64,000 nt of DNA from Pantoea sp. A4 (GCF_000295955.2 NZ_ALXE01000036.1:1-64000); one strand, 5' to 3'. Shown: positions 41,900 through 50,636, numbered from the stretch's first letter. Notes: a model not told the origin generated them from the letters alone. Translations and numbers: made by a program.

Positions 41900-43021
41900 T
41901 TATAGAGCTTCTAAACTTTCAATTGCTTCGATAGGTCGAATGCTGAATTCAGCATTCGGCTTTTTATCATCATCGTTTTTTAGACTTCCCACAATTGAAA
42001 TTGTTTTGAAGCCAACAACAGCAGCAATGAAATGGTTAAAGTTTCTAAAGAAGGTAGGTGATTGAAGATTGATAACCTTTGCTTCTTTATTCGCTAAAAA
42101 TGCAAGCGACATACCGGTTCTATACTCACCAATTAAAATTTTCGCAGTAGAAATAATTCGTGAGTGTGAGTTAATCTGAGTATCATTTGTCTCTAATTTT
42201 TTTACGCCATTATCGTGGCAAAAATACTCAACTACGCTGGAATTAGATAATAAAGTACGACCATTCCCTTCATCTTTTTTGTGAATAAAATATCCACCTT
42301 GAGGTTTGCTCACAACTTCAGGCGTGAATTTTCTTCTTAAGAAATTAACGGCTGCAGGAGTTATCCAGTGATTATAGTTCGCAGGTGGCTGAATAAAAAC
42401 TAAGTTTTTGCAGTTGATAATGCTATTTGTTTTTTTAATTATGATTTTATCTTCACTTATACCAAAAGTGACAAGAATTTCCTTCTGGTAAATCTTGTTT
42501 TCATTGATTATAAAGTGATATTTAACATATTCTGATTTATCTAAAGTAGATAGCTTAGATAAACTTTCAAATATAAAGTGCGAGAATTCATCATCTGATG
42601 CTGTAGCTAGTAAAATAGCATTTTCAACATCAACCCCATGAGCATCAGAAGTGTCGTCTTTTAGACTCCATGTCTCTCCAGTCTGTTTAAGAGAATATTT
42701 ATTTTCAATAAATTTTTTGTTATCGAAGCAGTTACTGGCTGTAATCCAATTCTGCAAAGACTCTTCATATACAACGTTATTACTTAAAACTGCTCCTTTA
42801 CCGATTACTTTTGCCGATTTGACTTTTGCTACAAGCAAATTTGGTAATCGAGCTTGTTCAGATTTACTCTGAAGTTTTCCATCTACTATTTTCTGAATGT
42901 TGTAAGGAATCTTAATTGCACGATTGTAAATGAAGAAGCCTTGGCTATCTGATTTAATTAGTGAGTGAATGTCTAAATATTCATTCTGGTTTAATGAGGT
43001 AAAGCTAGCAATTTTATACAT
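41900..43021 (-). CDS. GT61 (DUF563)-like glycosyltransferase of capsule region 2
   Basis: A 373-residue protein that resembles the GT61/DUF563 glycosyltransferases. Key cues are the DEFSHFIFESLSKLSTL segment (about residues 140-157, the family's HxxxExLxRL region), NHWITPAAVNFLRRKF (about 220), and the late IGEYRTGMSLAFLANKEAKVINL block in the place of the usual GxHGAGLxNxxF motif, which is weakly kept. It probably adds a sugar to, or helps build, the capsule polymer in the cytoplasm. It overlaps the upstream GT8-Kdo transferase fusion gene by eight bases and belongs to the kpsM-kpsT transcript. Base composition is low in G+C, as usual for region 2. Confidence 0.75.
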   Translation of the reverse strand: MYKIASFTSLNQNEYLDIHSLIKSDSQGFFIYNRAIKIPYNIQKIVDGKLQSKSEQARLPNLLVAKVKSAKVIGKGAVLSNNVVYEESLQNWITASNCFDNKKFIENKYSLKQTGETWSLKDDTSDAHGVDVENAILLATASDDEFSHFIFESLSKLSTLDKSEYVKYHFIINENKIYQKEILVTFGISEDKIIIKKTNSIINCKNLVFIQPPANYNHWITPAAVNFLRRKFTPEVVSKPQGGYFIHKKDEGNGRTLLSNSSVVEYFCHDNGVKKLETNDTQINSHSRIISTAKILIGEYRTGMSLAFLANKEAKVINLQSPTFFRNFNHFIAAVVGFKTISIVGSLKNDDDKKPNAEFSIRPIEAIESLEAL

Positions 43022-45374
43022 TGTTATTCTTTCTCTTTAAATTTTCGATATAGTCTAGAGACTCTTCAAAAGTTATTTTTTTATTGCTTTTAGCATCAAA
43101 GTATACGGATAATTTAATGCAAGCAGCATAAAATATTTCTTCGATGGTTCTTGTAGTTTTACGTCTCACTAACGGATACTTATCAACAGTAAGTCCCCAA
43201 CCTGAGTAGAAAGGTTTACCGTAAGTTACCACTTTCAAACCCCTTAAGAGAGCTTCAAATCCTACTTGAGATGATATCGTGTAAACCTCATTACAAGAAT
43301 CCAGCAATTCAGTAACAGGAACAAAGTCTGGAACAATAATTAAGTTTTCATACTCCAAGTTCAACCCGTTATCTTTTTGAGATAGAATGTTGTCCGGGTG
43401 TCTTTTAAAGTAAACTGTTTTATTTTGATTGTTTTTACACGCATCATCGATCATGTTCTGGAAGTCTTTAACATGACCGTCAGAGAAAATTATAGATGCA
43501 TCATCCATTTTTTGCTCTATTACTAAAATAGAGTTATTATTTATTTTCCATCCGGTTGGGTTTGATGATGCATATTTATTGTATTTTGTTATTTTATTTT
43601 TTATTATTCTTTGGATTAGTTTTTTGCAGTAAATTATTTGATCTTCATTTAGTGAGTAATTTTCATTATTTAATGTCATTTCTAGGCGTGAAGGTTGTCG
43701 TGCATCAAAATAATATCCCATATCATCAAGGATAAATCCAAATGCTCTTCTTTCTTCTAAGGTTGTATGTTTATCATAGAATGATGCATACCCACTGAAA
43801 AAACTTACTTCAGAGAAAATTAATGGTTTATCATATAGAAATGCATATTCAATCGAATCCCAGAACATCCCTTGATTAATTCTCAATGAGTGAATGATTA
43901 CGGTCTCTGCTTTTTTATTTTCTTCATACAAAATGTTTGATGTTTTAAATATAGATTTCAAATTCTCATTTTGGCCACCATCAACATCTCTACCCACTAG
44001 ATTAGACTGTATGGAGCTATTAATAGGCAAGGAATCAACAAAGTCAGAAGCATTGAAATCATCTGGTAAAATTGGGCTTCGAGAGATTAGAACTTCTTTT
44101 AACTTAATATGAAGGTCGGTTTTTCTTTTCTGAACCTTTGTTGTTGGGCCAGTAGGCAAACCACCAAGGTTATTTGTTGATATTACTGTATTGCTTTTAG
44201 AATTATTTCCGGCAGTGTTAGAAAAACTTACAACGTCAATGAAACCATTGAACTTATTACTTATCTCTTCAACCAAGAGCCTTGTTTTTCTTGCTTTCTT
44301 GATACTCAAAAAGTAACCCGGGAGTACTTTTTTTAATTTAGAGTATAGGTTTCTTTTTTTGATACTTGCAGTGTTTGCGGAGATTTTATATTTATCTAAA
44401 CCAGTAAATGTAGCCTCTCCAACATTAGCTTGTGGTTTTTTTGCGGGCGCTTCTTTTTTAGGCTTAATAAGAGTGCTGCCATAACCAGTTATACTGGAGT
44501 ATTCGAACCATAATTCTGATTTAGGATGCTGGAGAGACATCCAAGGTTTTCTTTTTAAAGTATAATGTATGATCGATGGGTTTTTTATAGCTTCAATAAC
44601 TTCTTTTTTATTAATGTTGTTCTTGTGGTTAACATAATCAGTTACCCAAGTATCTAAAAACATAGAACCATGAACATTCCATTTCACGGGCACATACTTA
44701 ATTAGATCGTAAAAGAGTTCACATAGTATCTGCTGATCTCCTAACGTTATTCGATATCTATTTAAATCAATGAAGTTTAGTATGCGCTCTAAGAAATTGA
44801 ATTGCCTTATAAGCTTAAGGTTTAATAACAGCACACCAGCATTGATATGTTTTCCAGTTGATGGTATACCAAATTTCTTATTATAATCAATTGATATCGA
44901 GTCTTCTACACCGGCAAATAAGTTACCTTTGAAGCTCTCGTTATATAACTTTTCAATTGAGTCAAGAATTATCAAGTCGCTATCTAAATAAAGGGCCTTT
45001 TCTACGTTCTCTGGAAGAATATCATGCATAAGCAATCTATAATATGTGGCTATAGATATGCCGTCAGATGTTTTAATTCCTTCGAAATTACTGGCATCAA
45101 CATTTATGCAAGTGTAATTAAAAGGTGATATTTCTTTTAGTTTTTCGATGTTTTCGATGTGTAAAGACTCTAAATCTTTATCAAGCAAAAAGTATACATG
45201 TATTTTCTGTTTCCCTGAATAATTCTTTAAAATAGATGCTAGCGTAGTTACTGTATATGGAATGTATTTGTTGTCAGAAGCAAATACAAGATTTACTAAT
45301 TCTGAGTTTGGCTCTTCTTTTACAATTCCGTTGATGATTTTTTTACTTTCTGAAGCAGCGAGGATATTTCTCAT
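43014..45374 (-). CDS. Two-domain capsule polymerase candidate: GT8 glycosyltransferase fused to KpsC-like beta-Kdo transferase
   Basis: A 786-residue fusion. Residues about 25-300 form a GT8 domain: NLVFASDNKYIPYTVTTLAS, the DXD motif in ALYLDSDLIILD (D130 and D132), GKHINAGVLLLNL, LGDQQILCELF and IIHYTLKRKPW. A low-complexity linker (about 300-470) follows. Residues about 500-775 match a KpsC module: MGYYFDARQPSRLEM (552), EQKMDDAS (about 620-627), KRHPDN (about 657), SSQVGFEALLRG (about 701) and YGKPFYSGWGLTVD (about 718-731). The DDAS motif is most like the second (GT107) module of KpsC in this window. The EDGF motif is replaced by FSEVSFFSG. Together the domains could add a hexose and a Kdo alternately, making a polymer with Kdo in its backbone. 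It starts 16 bases after kpsT. Confidence 0.88.
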   Translation of the reverse strand: MRNILAASESKKIINGIVKEEPNSELVNLVFASDNKYIPYTVTTLASILKNYSGKQKIHVYFLLDKDLESLHIENIEKLKEISPFNYTCINVDASNFEGIKTSDGISIATYYRLLMHDILPENVEKALYLDSDLIILDSIEKLYNESFKGNLFAGVEDSISIDYNKKFGIPSTGKHINAGVLLLNLKLIRQFNFLERILNFIDLNRYRITLGDQQILCELFYDLIKYVPVKWNVHGSMFLDTWVTDYVNHKNNINKKEVIEAIKNPSIIHYTLKRKPWMSLQHPKSELWFEYSSITGYGSTLIKPKKEAPAKKPQANVGEATFTGLDKYKISANTASIKKRNLYSKLKKVLPGYFLSIKKARKTRLLVEEISNKFNGFIDVVSFSNTAGNNSKSNTVISTNNLGGLPTGPTTKVQKRKTDLHIKLKEVLISRSPILPDDFNASDFVDSLPINSSIQSNLVGRDVDGGQNENLKSIFKTSNILYEENKKAETVIIHSLRINQGMFWDSIEYAFLYDKPLIFSEVSFFSGYASFYDKHTTLEERRAFGFILDDMGYYFDARQPSRLEMTLNNENYSLNEDQIIYCKKLIQRIIKNKITKYNKYASSNPTGWKINNNSILVIEQKMDDASIIFSDGHVKDFQNMIDDACKNNQNKTVYFKRHPDNILSQKDNGLNLEYENLIIVPDFVPVTELLDSCNEVYTISSQVGFEALLRGLKVVTYGKPFYSGWGLTVDKYPLVRRKTTRTIEEIFYAACIKLSVYFDAKSNKKITFEESLDYIENLKRKNNNV

Positions 45375-45390
45375 GAATTCCCTATTTTAA

Positions 45391-46050
45391 TTAAATGTTT
45401 TTGTTGTAAACTTCGATGGCATCTTCAACGGAATTGAAGAACTCAACATTATTGTTTTTACCAATGTAAATGGCGGCATCGCAAAATTCTTTTAATGAAT
45501 TTAGGCTGTGAGACACCATTAAGAAGCTCGACTCTTCGTGACGAGCTTTGAAAATCTCGGAACATTTCTTTTTAAAGTTAGCATCTCCTACTGCTGTTAC
45601 TTCGTCAACTAAATAGTAGTCGAATTTAAAAGCCATGCTCAAGCCAAAACCAAGTCTTGATTTCATGCCCGAAGAATAAGTTTTTATAGGCATGTCAAAA
45701 TATTTACCCAGATCTGCAAATTTTTCTACAAAATCAATTTTATCCTTTAATTCCTCTTTCTTCGAGTATAGGCGGGAAACAAATTTTACATTTTCTCTTC
45801 CAGTTAAGCTACCTTGAAATCCGCCAGAAAGGCCGACAGGCCATGATATAGTTTTATTAGTTGTTATATTTCCACTGTCTGGCCTATCTATGCCTCCAAT
45901 CATACGAAGAAGTGTTGATTTTCCTGCACCGTTTCTACCTATCAATGCTACACTTTTTCCTTCAGGTAAGGTTATGTTTAAATCTTTAAAAACATAGTGT
46001 CTTCCTGCAGGTGTTCGATAAGATTTTGTCAGGTTTTTTATTTCAATCAT
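45391..46050 (-). CDS. kpsT: Capsule ABC exporter, ATPase
   Basis: A 219-residue ATPase typical of ABC-dependent capsule and O-antigen export. Walker A GRNGAGKST (about residues 38-46), signature in YSSGMKSRLGFGLSMA (about 126), Walker B YYLVDEVTAVGD (about 146-157) and the H-loop MVSHS (about 180) are visible. It powers movement of the finished glycolipid across the inner membrane with KpsM. Its start overlaps the kpsM stop by four bases (ATGA). Confidence 0.96.
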   Translation of the reverse strand: MIEIKNLTKSYRTPAGRHYVFKDLNITLPEGKSVALIGRNGAGKSTLLRMIGGIDRPDSGNITTNKTISWPVGLSGGFQGSLTGRENVKFVSRLYSKKEELKDKIDFVEKFADLGKYFDMPIKTYSSGMKSRLGFGLSMAFKFDYYLVDEVTAVGDANFKKKCSEIFKARHEESSFLMVSHSLNSLKEFCDAAIYIGKNNNVEFFNSVEDAIEVYNKNI

Positions 46051-46823
46051 GATGTTAACATCGCTTTTTCTCTAATCCTGTATACTGCTAATCCAATAAA
46101 AAAAGCAATTAAAGTACAAAATGCTAAATAGTAAATGCTTACGCCATCACTTTGATATGAGGGAATAATTGACTCGCGACTTAATTCCACTGCATGAACT
46201 ATAGGGTTCCAAAGAAAATAGGATCTATAATCTGTTGGTATAGAGTGAAGAGGAAACATAATACATGATATGAAGTATAGAGGTTTGAGTATTATGGGCA
46301 GGAATTTTTGAGTTTCCGCAAATAAGTTCCCTATTACCATGAATATCAATCCTATTCCGATTGAGAAAAAAATTAAAAGAATCCATGATGAAATAAGTGT
46401 TAAAAGGTTAATCATGGAGAATGTTTCTCCTGACACCCACATGATCAGCATCAGAACTATATAAACGCAACTATAAATTGATGTTTCTAATACAGCACGA
46501 GCAATGATCGTATCAATTGGCTTTACTGGACGGTAATTAAACAATCCCTGATTTGCCTCAATTGCGCCAATAGATCGTGTACTGATATTGCTGAATACAA
46601 AATAAGGTATTATTCCATTTAGTAAAAAAACTGGAAATGAAACATCTGGCATAGTGCGATGCATTATATAGCCGAAAATACCTAACATAACCAACAAGTG
46701 CGCTGTAGGTTCCAGAATCGCCCAAAAATACCCTAGGCGGAACTTACCAAACCTCGTTCGGATTTCTCTTAAAAACAAGGCTTTTACAGCAGCCTGCTGG
46801 ACTTCTAAACCACTTCTGGCCAT
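46047..46823 (-). CDS. kpsM: Capsule ABC exporter, permease
   Basis: A 258-residue ABC-2 type permease. The conserved N-terminus FLREIRTRFGKFRLGYFWAI (one residue region about 17-36) and about six membrane helices (for example AHLLVMLGIFGYIM, VYIVLMLIMWVSG, SWILLIFFSIGIGLIFMVIG, IYYLAFCTLIAFFIGLAVY) are typical of KpsM. Last helices and FLWNPIVHAVELSRE match the family. It is the first gene of region 3 and is preceded by the JUMPstart/ops element, so its transcript probably runs through kpsT and the region 2 glycosyltransferases. Confidence 0.96.
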   Translation of the reverse strand: MARSGLEVQQAAVKALFLREIRTRFGKFRLGYFWAILEPTAHLLVMLGIFGYIMHRTMPDVSFPVFLLNGIIPYFVFSNISTRSIGAIEANQGLFNYRPVKPIDTIIARAVLETSIYSCVYIVLMLIMWVSGETFSMINLLTLISSWILLIFFSIGIGLIFMVIGNLFAETQKFLPIILKPLYFISCIMFPLHSIPTDYRSYFLWNPIVHAVELSRESIIPSYQSDGVSIYYLAFCTLIAFFIGLAVYRIREKAMLTS

Positions 46824-46854
46824 TGAACATTACTCAGATAGGGAGGATTTTTTG

Positions 46855-46895
46855 CACGCTACCGCCCTTGGCTTAACAGCTACCAATGGACTGGG
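46855..46895 (-). promoter_or_regulatory. JUMPstart sequence with ops element upstream of kpsM
   Basis: On the minus strand GGTAGCTGTTAAGCCAAGG is followed by ops GGCGGTAGCGTG (46866-46855), 31 bases before the kpsM start. The ops element pauses RNA polymerase and recruits RfaH, an antiterminator needed for long capsule operons. This spacing resembles that known for E. coli kpsM. Confidence 0.92.
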
Positions 46896-47388
46896 GGCAG
46901 GGCGGTAAAGAGTAGGCGAGGGAAGACCTGCAGACAGCAAGAGGGGGAAGAGGTGTTAATAACCAACTTATTAACATTCGCTCAACTTCCAGTGCTGAGC
47001 TGTAACGAGTGCATCATCCCTGATTCTTATTTATCAATGAGTTAAAAAAATAACATTAACTCAATAATCTGTTTTCCTGTTTGTCTGCAGGAAATGGCTC
47101 GTAATTTTTTGAGATAACGTTACATGCCATGTAATGGTTTTCCCAGATGTTTTCAGCTATCAATAAGCCGTTAACAATTTGCAATGCCTATAGTAGTTCT
47201 CTTAAAACATTAATGCAAATAACCTATTGATAGAAAAGAATAAAATTTAAGCAGTTCAGGCGTGGATCTCTGGACTCAGCTTTCTAATGTGAGGATATGC
47301 ACTTTACTTATGCATGTAATAATTTTCACAACTAAGATTGCTTGTGTTGGTGAGCAAGGCGATAATGTTCGCAACATAACCTATGCAT
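46896..47388. other. Divergent kpsM/speB intergenic region and kpsM leader
   Basis: About 490 A+T-rich bases with no credible gene. It should contain the region 3 promoter and a long kpsM leader, as in E. coli group 2 loci. A perfect palindrome TTACATG-C-CATGTAA lies at 47120-47134. I could not assign -10/-35 boxes with confidence. Confidence 0.5.
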
Positions 47389-47433
47389 AATCCCTTCCTC
47401 GTCGGGCCTAACGACGCGGAGGGGATTTTTTTT
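47389..47433 (+). terminator. Strong intrinsic terminator just upstream of speB
   Basis: Arms 47389-47404 (AATCCCTTCCTCGTCG) and 47412-47427 pair at 15 of 16 positions, with a 7-base loop and a following run of T to 47433. No plus-strand gene precedes it in the window; it may be the leftover end of speA or another displaced backbone gene. Confidence 0.8.
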
Positions 47434-47504
47434 GGCTATACCTGTAACACCTTTAACGTGTGGTGACCGGCAGAGCCGGTTTTCGTATCAACAGAGGACT
47501 TCTT

Positions 47505-48425
47505 ATGTATAACACCCTGGGCAATCAGTACGACAACTCCCTGGTATCCAACGCCTTCGGTTTCATGCGTTTCCCGCTCAACTTCCAGCCATACGACAGC
47601 GATGCCGAATGGGTGATTACCGGTGTACCTTTTGATGCCGCTACCTCTGGCCGCCCTGGCAGCCGCCTTGGGCCGGGTGCGATTCGTCAAATCTCAACCA
47701 ACCTGGCCTGGGAAGGTTGCCGCTGGCCGTGGGATTTCGATCTGCGTCAGCGTCTGCGCGTCGTCGATTGCGGCGATCTGGTGTATGCGTTCGGTGATTC
47801 ACAGGATCTGTCCGATAAGCTGCAAGCCCATGCTGAGAAGCTGTTGGCAAACGGCAAACGTATGCTGACCTTCGGTGGCGATCATTACATCAGCCTGCCG
47901 TTGCTGCGCGCACACGCCAAGCACTTCGGTAAAATGGCGCTGGTGCACTTTGATGCGCATACCGATACCTACTCCAACGGTCCAACCTTCGACCACGGCA
48001 CCATGTTCTACACTGCGCCGCAGGAAGGTTTGATCGATCCACATCATTCAGTACAGATTGGTATCCGTACTGAGTTTGATAAGAGCCTCGGCTTTAACGT
48101 GCTGGATGCCGCGCAGGTGAACGATCGCAGCGTGGATGACATTCTGGCGGAAATTAAGCGCACCGTGGGCGACCTGCCGGTTTATCTGACCTTCGATATC
48201 GACTGCCTCGACCCGGCCCACGCGCCTGGCACCGGTACGCCGGTTATCGGTGGCTTGACCAGCGATAAAGCCACCAAACTGGTGCGCGGCCTTCAGGGCA
48301 TGAATATCGTCGGGATGGATCTGGTAGAAGTGGCACCAGGCTATGACCAGTCTGATATCACTGCACTGGCGGCGGCAACTCTGGCACTGGATATGCTGCA
48401 CGTTCAGGCGGCAACCAAGCGTTAA
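47505..48425 (+). CDS. speB: Agmatinase
   Basis: A 306-residue ureohydrolase, the same length as E. coli SpeB. Metal-binding motifs are GGDHYIS (about residues 124-130), HFDAHTDTY (about 148-156) and [18 protein letters not shown] (about 228-245). It hydrolyses agmatine to putrescine and urea, the second step of the arginine decarboxylase route; the first enzyme, speA, is not in the window where it would be expected. ATG 47505 is chosen because AGAGGA lies 7-13 bases upstream; the frame is open earlier but without a ribosome site. Confidence 0.97.
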   Translation: MYNTLGNQYDNSLVSNAFGFMRFPLNFQPYDSDAEWVITGVPFDAATSGRPGSRLGPGAIRQISTNLAWEGCRWPWDFDLRQRLRVVDCGDLVYAFGDSQDLSDKLQAHAEKLLANGKRMLTFGGDHYISLPLLRAHAKHFGKMALVHFDAHTDTYSNGPTFDHGTMFYTAPQEGLIDPHHSVQIGIRTEFDKSLGFNVLDAAQVNDRSVDDILAEIKRTVGDLPVYLTFDIDCLDPAHAPGTGTPVIGGLTSDKATKLVRGLQGMNIVGMDLVEVAPGYDQSDITALAAATLALDMLHVQAATKR

Positions 48426-48431
48426 TCAATT

Positions 48432-48462
48432 ATTGAGGGCAGGGCGCGACTTTGCCCTCAAT
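48432..48462 (+). terminator. speB terminator
   Basis: Perfect 10-base arms ATTGAGGGCA (48432-48441) and TGCCCTCAAT (48453-48462) followed by TTCTATAT. Confidence 0.8.
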
Positions 48463-48523
48463 TTCTATATCCTTCCAGCTTTTGATTGATTCAGCGAACG
48501 CGGGCGTCTGGCTGGGCTAGTGC

Positions 48524-48622
48524 TCAGTAGTCGTTGCGAACGTCCTGAGCAGCGGAATGTAGGATGCGCAGGGCAGCAATCACAACCAGAACGATGAGTA
48601 TGATAACGGCAGCAGACAGCAT
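48524..48622 (-). CDS. 32-residue single-span membrane miniprotein
   Basis: A short frame from ATG 48622 to TGA 48524 encodes 32 residues. It begins MLSAAVIILIVLVVIAALRI, one hydrophobic helix, and ends with a polar tail (SAAQDVRNDY). A strong ribosome site AGGAG precedes the start by about eight bases. It resembles in form the small inner membrane proteins of enterobacteria, but I do not recognise a specific family. It lies alone between the speB terminator and an unknown gene pair on the other strand. A 66-residue frame overlapping it lacks these features. Confidence 0.6.
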   Translation of the reverse strand: MLSAAVIILIVLVVIAALRILHSAAQDVRNDY

Positions 48623-48963
48623 AGGTCGTCTCCTGATGGTCTCTCGTGTAAAAAGTAGCTTGCAAGCCAATAGCCCGTTTTGTTGCCGCTCACAAATCCG
48701 CATGGCAGTTCTCTAAATTTTTCTGGCAAAAGCGGGGATCGCCTTAAGGTATTGCCTGGTGCTTGTGAGTTGGTTCACAAAACTGTGTCGAATTGCAAGA
48801 AACTTGTTTTGCCCCTACGTGATATACCTCGGCGTGTTGGTAAATATTGATTGCTGAACATTCTTGCGATGATATATTTCTCTTCGCGTTTTAGATTTTG
48901 TTTCCTTCTTGCTTTATGAATTCTTTAATTTATTAGCTGTTTATTTAAAGGGAGTGGCTAATT
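48623..48963. other. Intergenic region with no recognised gene
   Basis: About 340 bases that should contain the promoter of the minus-strand miniprotein and of the plus-strand gene pair that follows. It becomes A+T-rich toward 48963, ending in GGGAGTGG as ribosome site. Nothing else was seen. Confidence 0.5.
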
Positions 48964-49299
48964 ATGTTTTATGGAAAGAAATTGACGCTGAGTCGTGAAG
49001 AGATAAAGAATATTTTACATCGCGCAGGGGAACAGTGTTCAGCGCAAAGACGAGCAAGAGAACAGATGAGCGGCATAGATAGAATGGCCGAGGAGAATCC
49101 GTTTAGCAAATTATCCCTTTCTGTTCGCACTACTGGATCTGTGGGAGTGTTAAGTAAGCTGTTTTTACAAGTAAGCTGGTTTTTTAATGCATTGATCCAC
49201 AATGTAAAATGTGACATCAGGAAACGGCGTCTTCATAAGATTTTTCGTAAGGCATATATGCAATCTAAAACCGTTAATAAGAATTTCTTCCGGGAGTGA
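48964..49299 (+). CDS. Hypothetical basic protein, first of a gene pair
   Basis: A 111-residue protein of unknown family. It is basic and rich in Arg/Lys at both ends (SAQRRAREQM, about residue 26; DIRKRRLHKIFRKAY, about 84-98), with a moderately hydrophobic segment in between (VGVLSKLFLQVSWFFNALI, about 60-78) that could be a membrane-associated helix. Good ribosome site GGGAGTGG before the ATG. The next gene begins eight bases after its stop, so both are probably co-transcribed. Confidence 0.7.
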   Translation: MFYGKKLTLSREEIKNILHRAGEQCSAQRRAREQMSGIDRMAEENPFSKLSLSVRTTGSVGVLSKLFLQVSWFFNALIHNVKCDIRKRRLHKIFRKAYMQSKTVNKNFFRE

Positions 49300-49307
49300 G
49301 CTAACTC

Positions 49308-49859
49308 ATGAAGCCAGAATCCGTTTTTAAAAAAATCGTGACTGATCCCACCAATCCTTTTCAGGTGCTTGCATATGCTGAATACAAAATGGATAAGCAT
49401 GAAATAGCCGAAAGGTTTTCTCAATCAGGTCAGAGTGAACAGCAATTACAGCTTGAACTAAAGCGATTCCATGATGCAGTTTTAGATTGTCCTCGCTTGA
49501 TTAAGTCATATCACTTTCGGGCATTGAATATTGGTAATGGGTTACTTGAAGGGGTAAAAGATAATCTGATAAAAACGGCCAATCAAGACTTCATCGAACG
49601 TGTATTACAGCTTCAGAAGCAGCAGCAAAGCCCTGCTTATCGCGTGATCCGATTTTTCCTGGAAGGGTTAAAAAACCTCACCGCTACCAATCTGGCGATG
49701 ATCCTGTTCAGCGGCGTGTATGCACTTACGCTGAACAAAAGTGAACGGCAAAAACTGCTACCGGCAGTGACTCAATCGGTTATGGGACTGATAAACGGAG
49801 AAGTGCCAGTCATTGACAGCTATCGGCACCACACCGATAGCCTGCAAATTGTGGATTAG
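49308..49859 (+). CDS. Hypothetical protein, second of a gene pair
   Basis: A 183-residue protein of unknown family, mainly alpha-helical by appearance (for example EQQLQLELKRFHDAVLD and DFIERVLQLQKQQQSPAY). One hydrophobic stretch (NLAMILFSGVYALTL, about residues 128-142) may associate with the membrane. The ribosome site GGGAGTGAG overlaps the end of the upstream gene, eight bases before ATG 49308. It ends 21 bases before the convergent loiP. No function can be proposed. Confidence 0.7.
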   Translation: MKPESVFKKIVTDPTNPFQVLAYAEYKMDKHEIAERFSQSGQSEQQLQLELKRFHDAVLDCPRLIKSYHFRALNIGNGLLEGVKDNLIKTANQDFIERVLQLQKQQQSPAYRVIRFFLEGLKNLTATNLAMILFSGVYALTLNKSERQKLLPAVTQSVMGLINGEVPVIDSYRHHTDSLQIVD

Positions 49860-49880
49860 GCGGTGCTTAACCCGAAAAAA

Positions 49881-50636
49881 TCATTTCCCGCCATCGGCCT
49901 TAATACGGTCGCGAATATGTTGGGCGCGTTCTGCTGAAGCAGGGTGGTCGTCAAACATACTGCTTTGTTGGCCCTGTTCCAGTTTTGCCAGCTTCTCGAA
50001 ACTGGTCACTAATCCATTGGGATTGATACCGCGTTTTTTCAGCAGATCGTAAGAGTAGTCATCCGCCTGAGATTCCTGGGTTTGTGAGAACTGCGCACTG
50101 ACAAAACGTGCACTCAGGTCGCCAAGCTGAGACTGAGAAAGTGAAGCCAGCGTCCCGCCGACTGAACTTACAGCATTACGCGCTGCTGCGGTCGCAAATG
50201 CCACCTGCATCGCTTTGCGCGAATGGCCCAGCGCAACGTGGCCCATCTCATGCCCTACGACTGCTTCTACTTCGTTGTCGCTCATCATGTCCATCAAGCC
50301 GCTGTAAACGCGGATGCAGCCGTTGGCCATCGCCCAGGCGTTCACGTCTTTGGTCTGGTAAACCTTGTAGTTCGCCGGAATGCCGTTGATGTTATCGCCC
50401 AGTGCGGCTGAGATACGGTTCAGGCGCTGCTGATAGCTGCTGTTGGCTGGTGCGATTTTGTTCTCTTTGTCCATCTGTTCACAGGACTGGTTGCTGAGCT
50501 GCACCACTTGATCATTACTCAGAGTATAAGCCTGAAACGCCTGTGCACCAGATTGCATCAGCGCGTTGCTGTCCATTCCTTCGCAGCCGCTCAGCAGAAC
50601 GGCAGCCCCTAAAACCAGTAAAGGCATCTTCTTCAT
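49881..50636 (-). CDS. loiP: Outer membrane lipoprotein metalloprotease
   Basis: A 251-residue M48-family peptidase (YggG/LoiP). A lipoprotein signal peptide ends in the lipobox LLSGC (Cys at residue 18). The zinc-binding motif HEMGH is in VVGHEMGHVALGHSRK (about residues 133-148), with the third ligand region in SQADDYSYDLL (about 196). LoiP cleaves outer membrane substrates between Phe-Phe and works with BepA in E. coli. Position between speB and tktA is the same as in E. coli, which supports the assignment. Confidence 0.94.
   Translation of the reverse strand: MKKMPLLVLGAAVLLSGCEGMDSNALMQSGAQAFQAYTLSNDQVVQLSNQSCEQMDKENKIAPANSSYQQRLNRISAALGDNINGIPANYKVYQTKDVNAWAMANGCIRVYSGLMDMMSDNEVEAVVGHEMGHVALGHSRKAMQVAFATAAARNAVSSVGGTLASLSQSQLGDLSARFVSAQFSQTQESQADDYSYDLLKKRGINPNGLVTSFEKLAKLEQGQQSSMFDDHPASAERAQHIRDRIKADGGK

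Noticed and set aside
48465-48665. 66-residue minus-strand frame after speB
   Set aside because: No ribosome site and Cys/His-rich random-looking product; the overlapping 32-residue frame has a far better start.
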